Source: Maylandia zebra (Eukaryota > Chordata > Actinopteri > Cichliformes > Cichlidae). From it: a stretch of DNA of 64,000 nucleotides. This document shows, one piece after another, positions 35,909 to 46,925 of this stretch. The position numbers and the translations under genes are program-made. Each line of letters opens with the position of its first letter. Position 1 is the stretch's first letter. The stretch is taken from positions 35,710,659 to 35,774,658 of the forward strand of contig NC_135170.1 in the NCBI RefSeq assembly GCF_041146795.1, in the 5' to 3' direction. The notes under the pieces are model-generated. The model saw nothing but the letters and a program-made list of their open reading frames with translations. It ran no database searches and was not told the origin of the DNA.

Positions 35909-36160
35909 GGAATCTCGGACGGCTCATCCCGGAAACCGACCATGGCGTCCTTGGCGACAGAACGACACATGCAGATGGCAGGAGCATCTGAGCTCCGATG
36001 GGCCCGCAGGTGTTAGAGAGCTCTCACCTGAGGCGGCGTGCCCCTGGGTCCCCGCTTGGACCGCGACCGCGCACCGAGACTGCGGTGGCGGCAAATGGCT
36101 CATTCTTAAGGATGTTTTTTAAACTTGTTTTTACGATTAAAGACTTGTTAAACTGAAATG
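35909..36160 (+). other. nupr1: Probable non-coding third exon (3' UTR) of nupr1
   Basis: A strong acceptor (TTTTTCTTTTCCACTAAAG) ends at 35908. About 200 bp of GC-rich sequence follow, unlike the AT-rich flanks, then ATTAAA at 36136-36141 as polyadenylation signal. It would join the donor at 34698, which is 8 bases beyond the stop and too close to trigger nonsense-mediated decay. Confidence 0.6.
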
Positions 36161-36814
36161 AGAGTGTTCATTGTTTCTTCCTTTTAGGCCTCAGTGAAAG
36201 AACACAGCCTGTATATAAAAGATGGATGTAGTGAGGCGCCAGGAAAGAGAGCCTAGAAAGTTCAGAGCCACACTAACGTGTTTAAATACCAACGTCTGAG
36301 CTTTTGTGGATGTTCTAAATGTGAAGCACACTCTGACAGCTTGTTGAAACAAAGCACCAGACTCCACTGACAAAAGCAGGAATTAAAGCTTTCAGATCAC
36401 AGGAGTGATGCACTGCTGCTGAGTGCTGCTAAGGGATCGGGAGGACATCTCTTATGACGGGTAAACAGGTGAAAATGTTCTAAATATAACCGTTGCAGTT
36501 GGTGGGCCGTCATTTGAAGCAAGAAAGGTTTTAAAGCGAACCAATCACAGCAGAAGCAGACAACTCAGTTTATGAGGTAAAATCTTGTTTTTGTGAATGG
36601 AGTCTGGTACGGCTAACCCCAGCTGCACTTCCTCAGGCAGAGCTGTTTGAATGCAGGTGAAGAGGTGAAAATGTGCAGGTTAAAGGTCAATCTCATCTGC
36701 AAAGTGATGAAACAAAGTGATTGTGACGCCACGAAGATGGAAACACTGAGAACGTGTAGCAGCGATGTAACTTCACCAGCAGCACTCACACAGGGTTACA
36801 GTGAGTTATGGTTA
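36161..36814. other. Intergenic, no recognised feature
   Basis: Nothing identifiable beyond short open frames without domain similarity. Confidence 0.45.
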
Positions 36815-37727
36815 GAGTAAGGGGCTACTGTAAACTAAACGAGTAAAGTAAGGGATTACTATTGCAAAAACAGTAATTAGATTACCGTTACTTTCCAGTA
36901 GGAACGCTGCGTTACTGCGTTACTAAAACCGTGATTTTTTTGCGAGAATGTCTCACAACAGTGACGTAAGCGAGTGCGCCATTAGTGACAACAGCTGTGT
37001 GCAGATCAACAGTGGATCACATATCGAGTGCAGAGAGAGTATGAGCGTGCAGCGTTTAAAGCGTGGAAGTACTGACCTTACTTTGAGTTTGATTCCATAA
37101 AAAGTGACAAAAACATTAGTGTCCGCTGTGCGTGGGAAGAAAACTTCTTTTTACAGCGAAAAAACCCCTAAACTTCCAACAAGCACCGAGTAGCTACGAC
37201 GTAATGGGAAACTCACAGAGAAACTTACGGATCCTTCCACTGACCGTGGCACACCTGCACCAGGGTAAACCTCCGCCTACCGCAGTCCATCTTTACAGTG
37301 AAAATAGAGCAACAGGACCGCTGAGTCTCTGACTTTATTTATTTTCTGCTGTGTTTTACTTGCATCTGTTTGAAAGACTGAGTGTAAACACAAAAATATT
37401 TTATTTTATGTGCTGGAATGTGCAGAAAATAGGTTTAAATAATAATAATAATGGATTGGATTTATATAGCGCTTTTCAAGGCACCCAAAGCGCTTTACAA
37501 TGCCACTATTCATTCACTCTCACATTCACTCACTGGTGGAGGCAGCTACAGTTGTAGCCACAGCTGCTCTGGGGCAGACTGACAGAAGCGAGGCTGCCAT
37601 ATCGCGCCATCGGCCCCTCTGGCCAACACCAGTAGGCGGTAGGGTAAAGTGTCTTGCCCAAGGACACAACGACCAGGACAGTAATTAGTTACTGATTACC
37701 TTTTTCAAGTAACTTGACCAACACTGG
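36815..37727. mobile_element. hAT-like non-autonomous element, left end eroded, with nested SINE
   Basis: The right end reads GTAACTTGACCAACACTG, a common teleost hAT-type terminus. The left part (36840-36940) is rich in GTAAT/ATTAC words typical of the other subterminal region, but the exact left terminus cannot be placed. A SINE piece interrupts it at 37441-37675. No transposase is evident. Confidence 0.5.
37441..37675 (-). mobile_element. SINE fragment, head missing
   Basis: Contains GCGCTTTTCAAGGCACCCAA, GCAGCTACAGTTGTAGCCAC, CACCAGTAGGCGG and TGTCTTGCCCAAGGACACAA, the same body as the SINEs at 11826 and 32121, with an (ATT)n tail (plus-strand AATAATAATAATGG). The tRNA-like head is missing at the 5' end, as expected of a truncated retroposon insertion. 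Confidence 0.7.
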
Positions 37728-38059
37728 TGGAGAGCATGGATCGTCCAGCAGGGGGCAGCATCTCTCAGCCATTGAGAGTCTGGTATGTGTGAAGTGTGTG
37801 AGGACTTTACAGGTCACAGTGATGTGTTGCCTGGCTCCACTTGGACTCTGGCCCTGTTGTTCTGTGAGCACAGACTTTGAGCAGGACTCAGAGAAAAGTG
37901 TCTGATCACACTGAAGTTTATTGTGCTGCAGTTTTAGTTGCGAGCTTATGCAACAGCGCAGCGTTACGTAACACGGACTCTGCGGAGCTCACACTGAAAC
38001 TCGGGACAAGCTGCAGAGCTGTGAGCAGCAGCAGGTGATGAAACCGCACTCAACGCTCA

Positions 38060-38131
38060 GACGTCCCCGCAATCAAAGACGTCCCCACAATCAAAGACGT
38101 CCCCACAATCAAAGACGTCCCCACAATCAAA
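38060..38131. repeat. 18-bp tandem repeat, four copies
   Basis: Four near-perfect copies of GACGTCCCCACAATCAAA (first copy has CCGC for CCAC). There are no spacers, so it is a minisatellite and not a CRISPR array. Confidence 0.95.
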
Positions 38132-38374
38132 GATGCGCCGACGACCTTTTGGGTTTTTATGTGGAGTAAAAATCATCCCACAGGTTTCTACACTCAGCGA
38201 GCACTTCATTAGGAATTAGCATAGTAACCTTCAGCATCTCAATTTTAATAGCACACAAACTGTATATAAATGATGGACATAGGCAAATATGACATCATCC
38301 ATGTCCTGCATTAACATTTGATCGTGTTCTTGGGTTTTTGTTTAAACTAATGAAACTGTTCAGAAAGAAGCACA

Positions 38375-38560
38375 CGGGGGTAAAGAGCCCGGTCATTCAG
38401 GAGGAGCTCGGTGTGGAGTCGCTGCCTCTCCACATGGAGCCCGTGGAGGTGATTCAGGATGTTCTGGGCAGACCTGAGAGTATGTCTCAGCTGGCTTGGG
38501 AACCCCTCAGTACTCCAGAAGAAATAGCCTGAGGCCCTGGGCAGGAGAGCGATGTGGGCG
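38375..38560 (+). mobile_element. Possible RTE-type LINE fragment
   Basis: Words such as GGAGGAGCTCGGTGTGGAGT, CTCAGCTGGCTTGGGAACCC and AGTACTCCAGAAGAAATAGC resemble, with gaps, the 3' coding end of fish RTE/Rex3 elements. It is strongly decayed and the assignment is tentative. Confidence 0.4.
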
Positions 38561-41500
38561 TATCTATGCTCGCCATTGTGATCCCTGTTATCACCAACTG
38601 GGGTTTAAGTTTTGTTGGGCCAGCTAACACAGAGCAGCCGGACTGTGCTGAACTTGTTTTGAGTGCCCAGCCTCAGGAGTCCAGGACAAACCGTCCACAT
38701 CACCTCGACCTGTTTGGGTCTCCCTCTCGAAGCTGTTTTATTCTTCCTCATGGAAACATTTTGGGTCAATAATTTTTTGTACCTAATAAAAGGATCAAAT
38801 CAGTCTTGTTCTAAAGTCTTGGCTGGCTGGCGAGATCAGGTCTGTGACAGCGATGGTTGTTGTTGTTTGCTTGTTTTTATAAAGAAATGTTTGATTAGTT
38901 TGATTAGGTGACAGTTTAAAAAAAGCTTTTCAGGTATGAGCTGGGTGTGGTCATGTGACCTGCAGGTTGACTGTGTGTTTGCAGCTGTGCAGATGTTTCT
39001 GGCCGTGTGTTTATTAAAGTGAAGCTCCGCGTACCTGCAGCAGCTCTCCTCTGAATCTGAACCATCGCTGTGATTGGTTCATTGCCCGCCTCTCTCCGTG
39101 TGAGCGCAGATACGGCGTGAGGCGGGACGCTTATTGAACACAGGCGCTTTCGTGTGTGCCGTCAGGGCTTCAGCGGCGGAGATGCCTCGCTGACAGCCGC
39201 AGACACTTTTCATTATTATTTCATATCTGAAGTCTTTCCAGAAAAAACAGGAGTTCGCTACTCTGTACTTTTCCTCATCTCAACAACAAATCTCATGTGT
39301 GGCATAAACCCAGCTGTGCTCTGCTGGACCTTTGTTTCTTTAACAGCCCTGAAACTGGACTCAATAGAGACCCCAATACTCAATACAGAGTAATTTGCTG
39401 CTTTTTCCTGATTGGTTCCCCTTTATTACTCTTGTTTTTTAAACTGCACAAACTGTTAATAATAGAAGCACGTAGGCACCCTTCAACATTAGTGTTTTGC
39501 CATATTTAGACAAGAAGGTGGAATGCTGTTATCAGCTAATTCTAGCTTGTTAGACTGTATCTGGTCTTTAAGTGATGACGTATGAACCCTGGTTCCAAAC
39601 TACTCTGTGTTCATTAAGGCTGTTGTGTTTCTAACATGTTTTAATGTTTGTATATGTATATAACCTGGTATTGTGGATGGATTATCTCAGTTGTTCTCCT
39701 GACTGAAGTTCGTTTACAGCATCCTGCCATGCGACTGCATTTAACTGTGTTGTTGGTCAGATGATGTCACTAAAAATGGATGTTAGAGGAACCTACAGGT
39801 GGCAGTTAGCTACAGGTGGCAGTTAGCTGCTAGCTGTCTGCAAAGATAGCTAGCAGCTAACTGCTAGCAAAACATGTTAGCATCAGTAGTAACTTGTGGA
39901 AACTTTAAAATGCAGAACTCAGAAACCTCTGGGTCACGTCACCATGGCGACATATATCTTTTATAAAAGTCTCTACTGAAGGCCCAAAGTTTAAAGAAGT
40001 TGACAAGTCATATCTATAATTTAACATCCAACTCTGCGGCGGCTTCACTTGCCTCAGCTGAGGGAGTCGGGAGTTAGCCGGGCGCCGGGCAGGATGTGGA
40101 AACTTCAGAGACTGGAGGCTGATTTGTGTCAGAGTGAAAACAGAACACGCTTCATCAAATCTACACCTGCAGGCTAAAGGATGCTCATCCAACGTTTTAT
40201 CGGTCTCGGAAAGATACCTGTAAATGATTTATATTTCTAGGTATTTTTGCCCCCATCCGTGGAAAAACGACTTTGCTCCCTTTAATGGAGGCCTTCTTCA
40301 GTAAGAGGCTGGAACAAATAAATGGCTCCGTATCATCAAGATGCCATCAAAGGGACCAAAACGTTCAGATAAATCTATTTATTCATTCATTTACGTAAAC
40401 GGGCATGTTTGGAGTTTACCTTCATATTTAATTTAAAATGTAATATTTTTTTATTTATAGCTGTCTTATTTGTGATTCTCACAAAACCAAGCATGTATTA
40501 TTATGTTTTATATTTTTGATGCATTTGATGGATTATTTATTCCTGTATTATTCATGACTTTGGCATCGTCTGCCTGTCACAGCGTGAACCCTGCCGCTCT
40601 GATCAGCTGAGGGATTTGAGGGTTTTTCAGTCCACGGGCTGACGCGCAGCACACCTGAACCATCTCACCTGTTTGCAGATCATGACCTTCAGTCCGGAGC
40701 CGTCATGGGCCTCCTGCTGCCGGGAAACCAGATCCCGAGCATTTAGTGAGACAGAATCAGCTCGTGCGGTGCGAACGGGCCAACTAAACGGTCTATTTCT
40801 GCTTAATCCTGACTTCCTGTTTGGCTCCACCACCGTTGTAAGCGATGCTGCTGGAAAAATCTGCTGCTGCTGGACGAGCGGGGAGCAGGATGGATCGGAT
40901 CCCCCGCACACCTGCAGGATTTGGCTCTGATGTGGAAACAGGGATCAGGAATATTTATACACGCTTACATAACCAGCCTCACCATTCAACATCCAGATCA
41001 GTGTTTCTGTACCACTATCGCACACACACGCCTCCCCCATCACCTCCCCCTCTGCAGAGGAGATACCAGTGCTCTTAGAAACTCCCCTGGTTGCCTAGCA
41101 ACTGGTCCTGAGGATTGCCAAAGAGACAGAGATCATTCGTCTGTTATGAGTGGGTAATATGATATTGTGTAAGTGGGGGTGTAAGCTTTCATGTCCATGT
41201 TTGTGAGGACCGACTGAAGTTTTTTTGGAACCAGAGCGCGTTTGAGGGCTCAGCTGTGATGAGTCGGGACGCCGTCCACGTCTGCCCTCGACCGTCACTC
41301 GTGCACCACATGTTCTGCATGTATGTACGCAAATCAGACATTTCATGGAGTTTCTGTAAAGTTGGGACACATTTTGTGTATTGGGGACAAACGTTTATCA
41401 AATATTGAACCATTAAAGAAAATATTCATGATATAAACTGAAACATAACCAATAAAGTAAATTTCCTTTGTTGAAATCTGATTATTTCTACGTTATGTTT

Positions 41501-42232
41501 ATATAAATGTATCTGTTTGGGTGTATAAAGCCTGTTAAGTAAACTTCCAGCTTCGTTACAATTTCATCCTCTTTTTGCCCCACAGTGACACGCAGGAACA
41601 TTCAGGTCGAGGCTGAGTACTAAAGGTTCAGTCCTGGTTACTAATCTGGCCTCCATGTTTGTGGACAGCAGGTTAACAGCGGTTAAAGGTCAGAGAGGTC
41701 GGACTAAAGCACAAAAATCTATAAACCTGTGTCATACAGTGAAATGAAAACAAAACACATCGACTGGCGAGGAGTCCGTCTTCGCATCATAACGAGTCTC
41801 ATATCGAGGCTGACGGAGATAAACACGCTTTCAGACGTGATGGAGACTCAGGCGGTGACGAGGATGCGGAGAGCTGAATGAAATCAGCCCAGATCGAACT
41901 TCCTGCTGCCGATGGTATCTGCTGTGTGAGCTGCTGGTTTTATTACAGGGAACAGCGGGCGCGAGGGAAAGGTCGCCCTGCAGATATTGTTTTCTCGTTC
42001 CCGGCGGCCTGCGGGTCACAAATATCGACTGGGCCGCTTCCTGTTATACGAATGAAACCGTATTCGGGAGAGAGGACGCGAGCAGGCGGGCAGAGGGAGC
42101 TGAACACAAATGAACTTTAATGTTACAGTTTGGCTACAAGAACACGTAACATACGCGAACTGTCTGCAGAGTTTATGTCCTGTTACAGCTGCGGCACATT
42201 CAGCACGAAGCTCTGAGGCAGCTGCTGTTAAC
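38561..42232. other. Intergenic, no recognised gene
   Basis: Includes a perfect 17-bp inverted repeat at 39819-39864. Otherwise AT-rich stretches (for example 40380-40560) and short open frames without domain similarity. No RNA gene was identified. Confidence 0.45.
39819..39864. repeat. Perfect inverted repeat (hairpin), 17-bp arms
   Basis: GCAGTTAGCTGCTAGCT at 39819-39835 and its exact reverse complement at 39848-39864, with a 12-base loop. An extra partial copy (GGTGGCAGTTAGCTACA) precedes it. Confidence 0.9.
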
Positions 42233-42452
42233 AAAGGAGGGAAGAAAGTAAAAGAAAAGAAAGAAAGGAGGAAGTAAAGGAACCTAAGAAAGGAAATGAA
42301 GAAAAGATGGAAGGAAGGAGGCAAAGAATGGAGAAAGAACAAAAAAGAAAGAAGAGAAAAGGTAAAAAGAAAAAGCAGCAAACGAAGGAATATGAGGAAT
42401 GAAAAGGAAAAGGCGGGATGGAGGAGAGGAAGGAAGGAAGGAAGGATGAATT
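42233..42452. repeat. Purine tract (GAAA/GGAAG)n
   Basis: About 220 bp composed mostly of A and G on the plus strand, ending in GGAAGGAAGGAAGG. The complementary strand stays open in two frames, which is a composition artefact. Confidence 0.85.
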
Positions 42453-44296
42453 CCTCAACCACTCGTCAAATATGTAGGTTTCATTTCAAAAATAAAAACA
42501 TTGTTATGACCTGTTTTTGCTTGCACCACCTACACGCTGCTATCACACCTGATGTAGCTGCTTTCAGGGATTAGATTGGAGGTGTGCAGTGCTGCATACG
42601 CTCGCTGCTACACGAAGTTGCAGCGTTACAGGAGGAAGTGTGGTGCTGGTTGGGGCAAGATAACCATTTACAAACTCATCAAGCAAGAACAAATCCACAC
42701 AGGCAGGAACACCATCTCCTCCACCGCAACAGGTAAGTGAACGAAGGGAACAGACGTAAACACACCGGTTCTCATCCAGCGCTTTTCTGCTCATTCACAC
42801 AAGAACGTTTGCTCTTTTTCTGTAAGTGCTTTCCAACAGTCACACTCTGATGGATGCATCAGCAACTTGGGGTTAGTGTCTTGCCCAAGGATATGTGCAA
42901 GGGTTAGGCAGGCTAAGGTGTGGTTAGACGCACAAACACAAACACAGCTCTCTCTCCAAATGTAGCCCGAAGCCACGGGAATGTTCTGTTTGTGGTGACA
43001 ACAGAAACTAAGCAGGAACTCGTACTGATCCTTGGGGAACAGCACAGATAAAAGAACAGATAAGAGGGAAACCAAGCAGTCCTTAGCAGAGCTGCATCTC
43101 TGCAGATGATCACTGAGGACTTTGAGTGTCTGTGCTGTTAACGGTAGATTGACTTTCAGAGGACGTGTCTGAGCTGGCCGGCCATCCGAGGCCCTCGTTT
43201 TGTTCAGAAGAAGCGTTCCTGTTCTCCTCATCTGTGAAAACATCCTAAATATCTGCTGGAGCCATTTAATCCCAGCTACGATCATTTATTTACATCTGAT
43301 TTACACAGTTTAAAAAAGCAAAGTCAGTTTCTCTTCGCAGCTTTTAATCTACTGCAGCTTCCAAATGATCAGGTTTAAACCTGTTTCCACTTCCAGTAAT
43401 CGCGTCGTCTTCTCTGTATCTTATACGTCTATTTGTTTTCCTCGGATTCTTCTCATTTGCATTTGAATGATTTGCTGTTTTTAAAAAGTGCTTTGAAATG
43501 TCTTCCTGTATAAAATGTGTTAAATGATCTCGCCGTGGCCTGCAGTGGTAACAGTGACCCCAGCAAAGGCCTGAGCGTCTGGGTCACGTCATTTTTCACC
43601 TCAGTTGTGAATATCTGACACTGTAATATAAATATTTGCTAAAGAAAAGGAAAAGCATCATAAAGAGGTTATTCTGAGTAAAATGTTCCCGCCCTGAGAC
43701 TGGAGCAGCAGTGAGTGAGTCTGCAGTTAATCTCGTCCACAGTGCAGCCTGCAGGTCTTCACAGAAGTCATTATGGCTGCTAATGATAAGATGTTAAGAA
43801 ATGTTAAGTTCACCGCGCAGCGACTCCCCACGAAAGCACTGAGCTGACTTTGGTCTTAGTGGAACGCAACGATCCCCGAACATCGAACGCTCACAAACGC
43901 ACACTGACACGCGCTGACTCGTGCATAATGACGATGATCAGAGCACGAGAGGAAAAAAGCTCCGCTTGAAGGTTTGTAAAAATAAAAAGGCACAAACTCT
44001 TTTTCGTGTGCCAAACACTCGGCGTCGTCAGTGCTAGAAAATTAGACTTTGTTTGAAAGACGAATTTAAACTCAAAGGATGTTCATGCGTGTGTTTGTTC
44101 TGGTCCCGCCTTCAGAGAGAACGTTCTCAGCTCCAGATCGTTTACTCTGGTCTGAATCCTTTGAGTTTGTCAGCTTTTTTCTGTGGTTTCGTTTCTTGTC
44201 CACAAAGAAAGCTCAAAGCTAACTGCGAGTGAACCACGATGCAGCACTGCAAACACTCAGCGGGCTGAGGTCACACAGACTGAGCGTATGGGGTTA
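42453..44296. other. Intergenic, no recognised gene
   Basis: A short piece at 42868-42905 (GGGGTTAGTGTCTTGCCCAA) resembles the SINE type 2 head junction at about 32330. Otherwise nothing identifiable. Confidence 0.4.
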
Positions 44297-45218
44297 AAAG
44301 GGTCACCAAGACCACAACAACCTGGTGCTGAATGCCCAGAAGACAGTGGAGATTATTGTGGACTTCAGGAAGCACACAGCTCCACTCCCCCCCATCATCC
44401 TGACTGACACCCCCATCACCTCTGTGGACTCATTCCGCTTCCTGGGTACCACCATCACCCAGGACCTGAAGTGGGAGCCCACCATCACCTCCGTCATCAA
44501 GAAAGCCCAGCAGAGGATGTACTTCCTGAGGCAGCTGAAGAAATTCAACCTGCCAACACGGACGATGATGCAATTCTACACCGCAATCATCGAGTCCATC
44601 CTCACCTCCTCCATCACCGTGTGGTACGCTGGAGCCACTATCAGGGACAAACAGAGACTGCAGCGTGTCGTGCGCTCTGCTGAGAAGGTGATTGGCTGCA
44701 GACTCCCATCTCTGCAGGACCTGTACACCTCCAGGACACTGGGGCGTGCAGCTCGGATGTCAGCTGACCCTTCTCACCCTGGACACAGTCTGTTTGACCT
44801 GCTCCCCTCAGGCAGGAGGCTCCGGTCCATTCGCACCAGAACCTCTCGCCATAAGAACAGTTTCTTCCCCTCTGCTGTTGGACTCATGAACAATAACCGT
44901 ATGACTGTTCCCACCACTAACACATGACCCTACGCTGTGTTCACTGCATCATTCCATGTTTGCACTGATCACCACCTGCACTCATGTATATATCATGTAT
45001 ATATCATGTATATATCATGTATATATCATGTATATATCTATCTACTTAACACTTTAATTATTATTCTTATTTTAATTTTTTCATGTCTATTTAAGCGTAA
45101 TTTATGACAGTATGTTTGCACTGAAGTACCGCAGCAATTTCCTAATGTTGTAAACCTGCTCAACATTTGGCAATAAAACCCTTTCTGATTCTGATTCTGA
45201 TTCTGATTCTGATTCTGA
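44297..45218 (+). mobile_element. 5'-truncated LINE, reverse transcriptase C-terminus
   Basis: The frame 44325-44927 encodes an intact C-terminal region: EIIVDFRKHTAPLPP, VDSFRFLGTTITQDLKW, KKAQQRMYFLRQLKKF, ESILTSSITVWYAG, LQRVVRSAEKVIG and LFDLLPSGRRLRSI, then a stop. The 3' UTR includes a 13-bp tandem stretch around TCATGTATATATA (44985-45040) and ends CAATAAAACCC plus (TTCTGA)n at 45183-45218. It belongs to a fish jockey-group LINE and looks fairly young because the remaining frame is uninterrupted. Confidence 0.85.
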
Positions 45219-46407
45219 AAGCGTGCGCTCATATGGTTGCTGGTGTTTCTCTGCAGGACTGTTTCAAGTTTACAAGCGTCGGCAGATTTGGGGTGGGGAG
45301 TGTTGACACAAACATTGAGAGTACTGACACAGGTATTGGTGTTGAATCGATACTACCACGATGGGAACGATATTTTAGTTTCACTGTGTTGCTCATCAGA
45401 AAGAAGCTCCTCCCCCTGACTGCAGGTAGGCTGCAGCGAGTGACAGCGAGCAGCTTCACATGGAGATATTTGATGGCGTACATGAAGCAAAACTCGACTG
45501 TGACAAGACTCAGACCTGCAGCTCAGAGGTCAGAGGTCACAGGCAGTTCTTTCAGAGAGGTAAAGAATCTCCAGGTAACTGATGACGATAACAGCGATGC
45601 TTCAGTAAATGTTATCGGTCATCATGCTGGTTCTTCAGCAGACTATATTCACACAGTCCAATAAAACATTCAGCCCTCTGACACCAGTGTGTCGTTTGAG
45701 CTGGAATCCTAACCTGGAGCTCCATCTATGAAAGTGTGTGAAAATAAAAACTGTCAGGTCCATTTTTATTTGAAGAGCAGAAGCTGACCCACACGTCTCT
45801 CATTCAGGACTCCAGTAGGTTCAAAGCACGTGAAAACCTGTGAACGGTGCATTTGTAACAGTGAAGAACAGCAATCACATCATTTAGTGGTCATGTATGC
45901 AGATTTAGTATAGTGATGGTCATTCACCTCAAATTATGACACGCTGCTCTCCCCTGCACACGTTAAAAATATCAGTGCTTGGTATCGGACTGTGATATCA
46001 GACACTCTTCCAGAGGTTTCCAGGAGTCGCTGGCTGGCCTCTACACCCGTGTGACGGAGGAAGCAGGTGCCTTGTTTGTTTGTTTGGTCGACAACATGGA
46101 GGATCCTCCTGCATCCCAGAATGCAAAGCATATCTGAGTTCAGGAAGGTTCTTTGGTCGCCTCACCATAAACAGTCACTGGGAACAGGACTGAGACCACT
46201 CCCCTCACAGCTGTGGTTGCCTCGAGTTACACGCCACATCTGCACAAATAAACTGCAGCGAGCGGGAAAGACTAAGCAGCGCACGTGTTACACATCGCAA
46301 TGCAAACACGTAAGAGCTCAGACGAACCCCGATGTGGCTTCACTGAGGATCAAAGACGATTTTATACCTGCTGCGTTGTGCAAACAGCGCCGTCGGATGT
46401 CTAACAT
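45219..46407. other. Intergenic, no recognised gene
   Basis: The 165-codon frame running out of the LINE tail (45167-45664) has no recognisable domain. Nothing else seen. Confidence 0.45.
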
Positions 46408-46925
46408 GCAAGCACTTGGTGACAGTGGGAAAGAAAAACAACAGGAAGAAACCTCTCGCAGGCTCAGGGAGGGGCGGGGCCATCTGCTGTGATTGGTTGG
46501 AGGTGAGCAAATGAAGACAGGATAAAGACATGCTGTGGAAGAGAGACAGAGGTTAATAACAGATATGATTCAGTGCAGAGAGGTCTGTTAACACATAGTG
46601 AGTGAAGAAGAAACGCCCAGTGCATCATGGGAATCCCCCGGCAGCCTACGTCTATTGCAGCATAACTAAGGGAGGATTCAGGGTCACCTGGTCCAGCCCT
46701 AACTATATGCTTTAGCAAAAAGGAAAGTTTGAAGCCTAATCTTGAAAGTAGAGATAGTGTCTGTCTCCTGAATCCAAACTGGAAGCTGGTTCCACAGAAG
46801 AGGGGCCTGAAAACTGAAGGCTCTGCCTCCCATTCTACTTTTAAATACTCTAGGAACAACAAGTAGGCCTGCAGAGCGAGAGCGAAGTGCTCTAATAGGG
46901 TGATATGGTACTACAAGGTCATTAA
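46408..46925 (-). mobile_element. L2-like LINE 3' fragment
   Basis: On the minus strand it matches the end of the element at 1-3250, from CTTGTAGTACCATATCACCC through the C-terminal EYLKVEWEAEPSVFRPLF, to TTCCCACTGTC. Between the coding end and the GGCCCCGCCCCTCCCTGAGC block it carries about 130 bp (46500-46635) absent from the first element but similar to 51840-51925, so it represents a subfamily with a longer 3' UTR. Confidence 0.85.

Noticed and set aside
38060-38131. CRISPR-like repeat
   Set aside because: Eukaryotic DNA; the 18-bp units are directly adjacent with no spacers.
39500-39730. Promoter- and poly(A)-like block that could be a solo long terminal repeat
   Set aside because: No TG...CA ends, target duplication or second copy could be seen, so nothing supports an LTR element here.
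42016-42462. 148-codon phenylalanine/serine/leucine-rich minus-strand frame resembling a membrane protein
   Set aside because: It is the complement of a purine tract; the hydrophobicity is a composition artefact.
45167-45664. 165-codon frame after the LINE tail
   Set aside because: It starts in the (TTCTGA)n tail, has low-complexity onset and no domain similarity.
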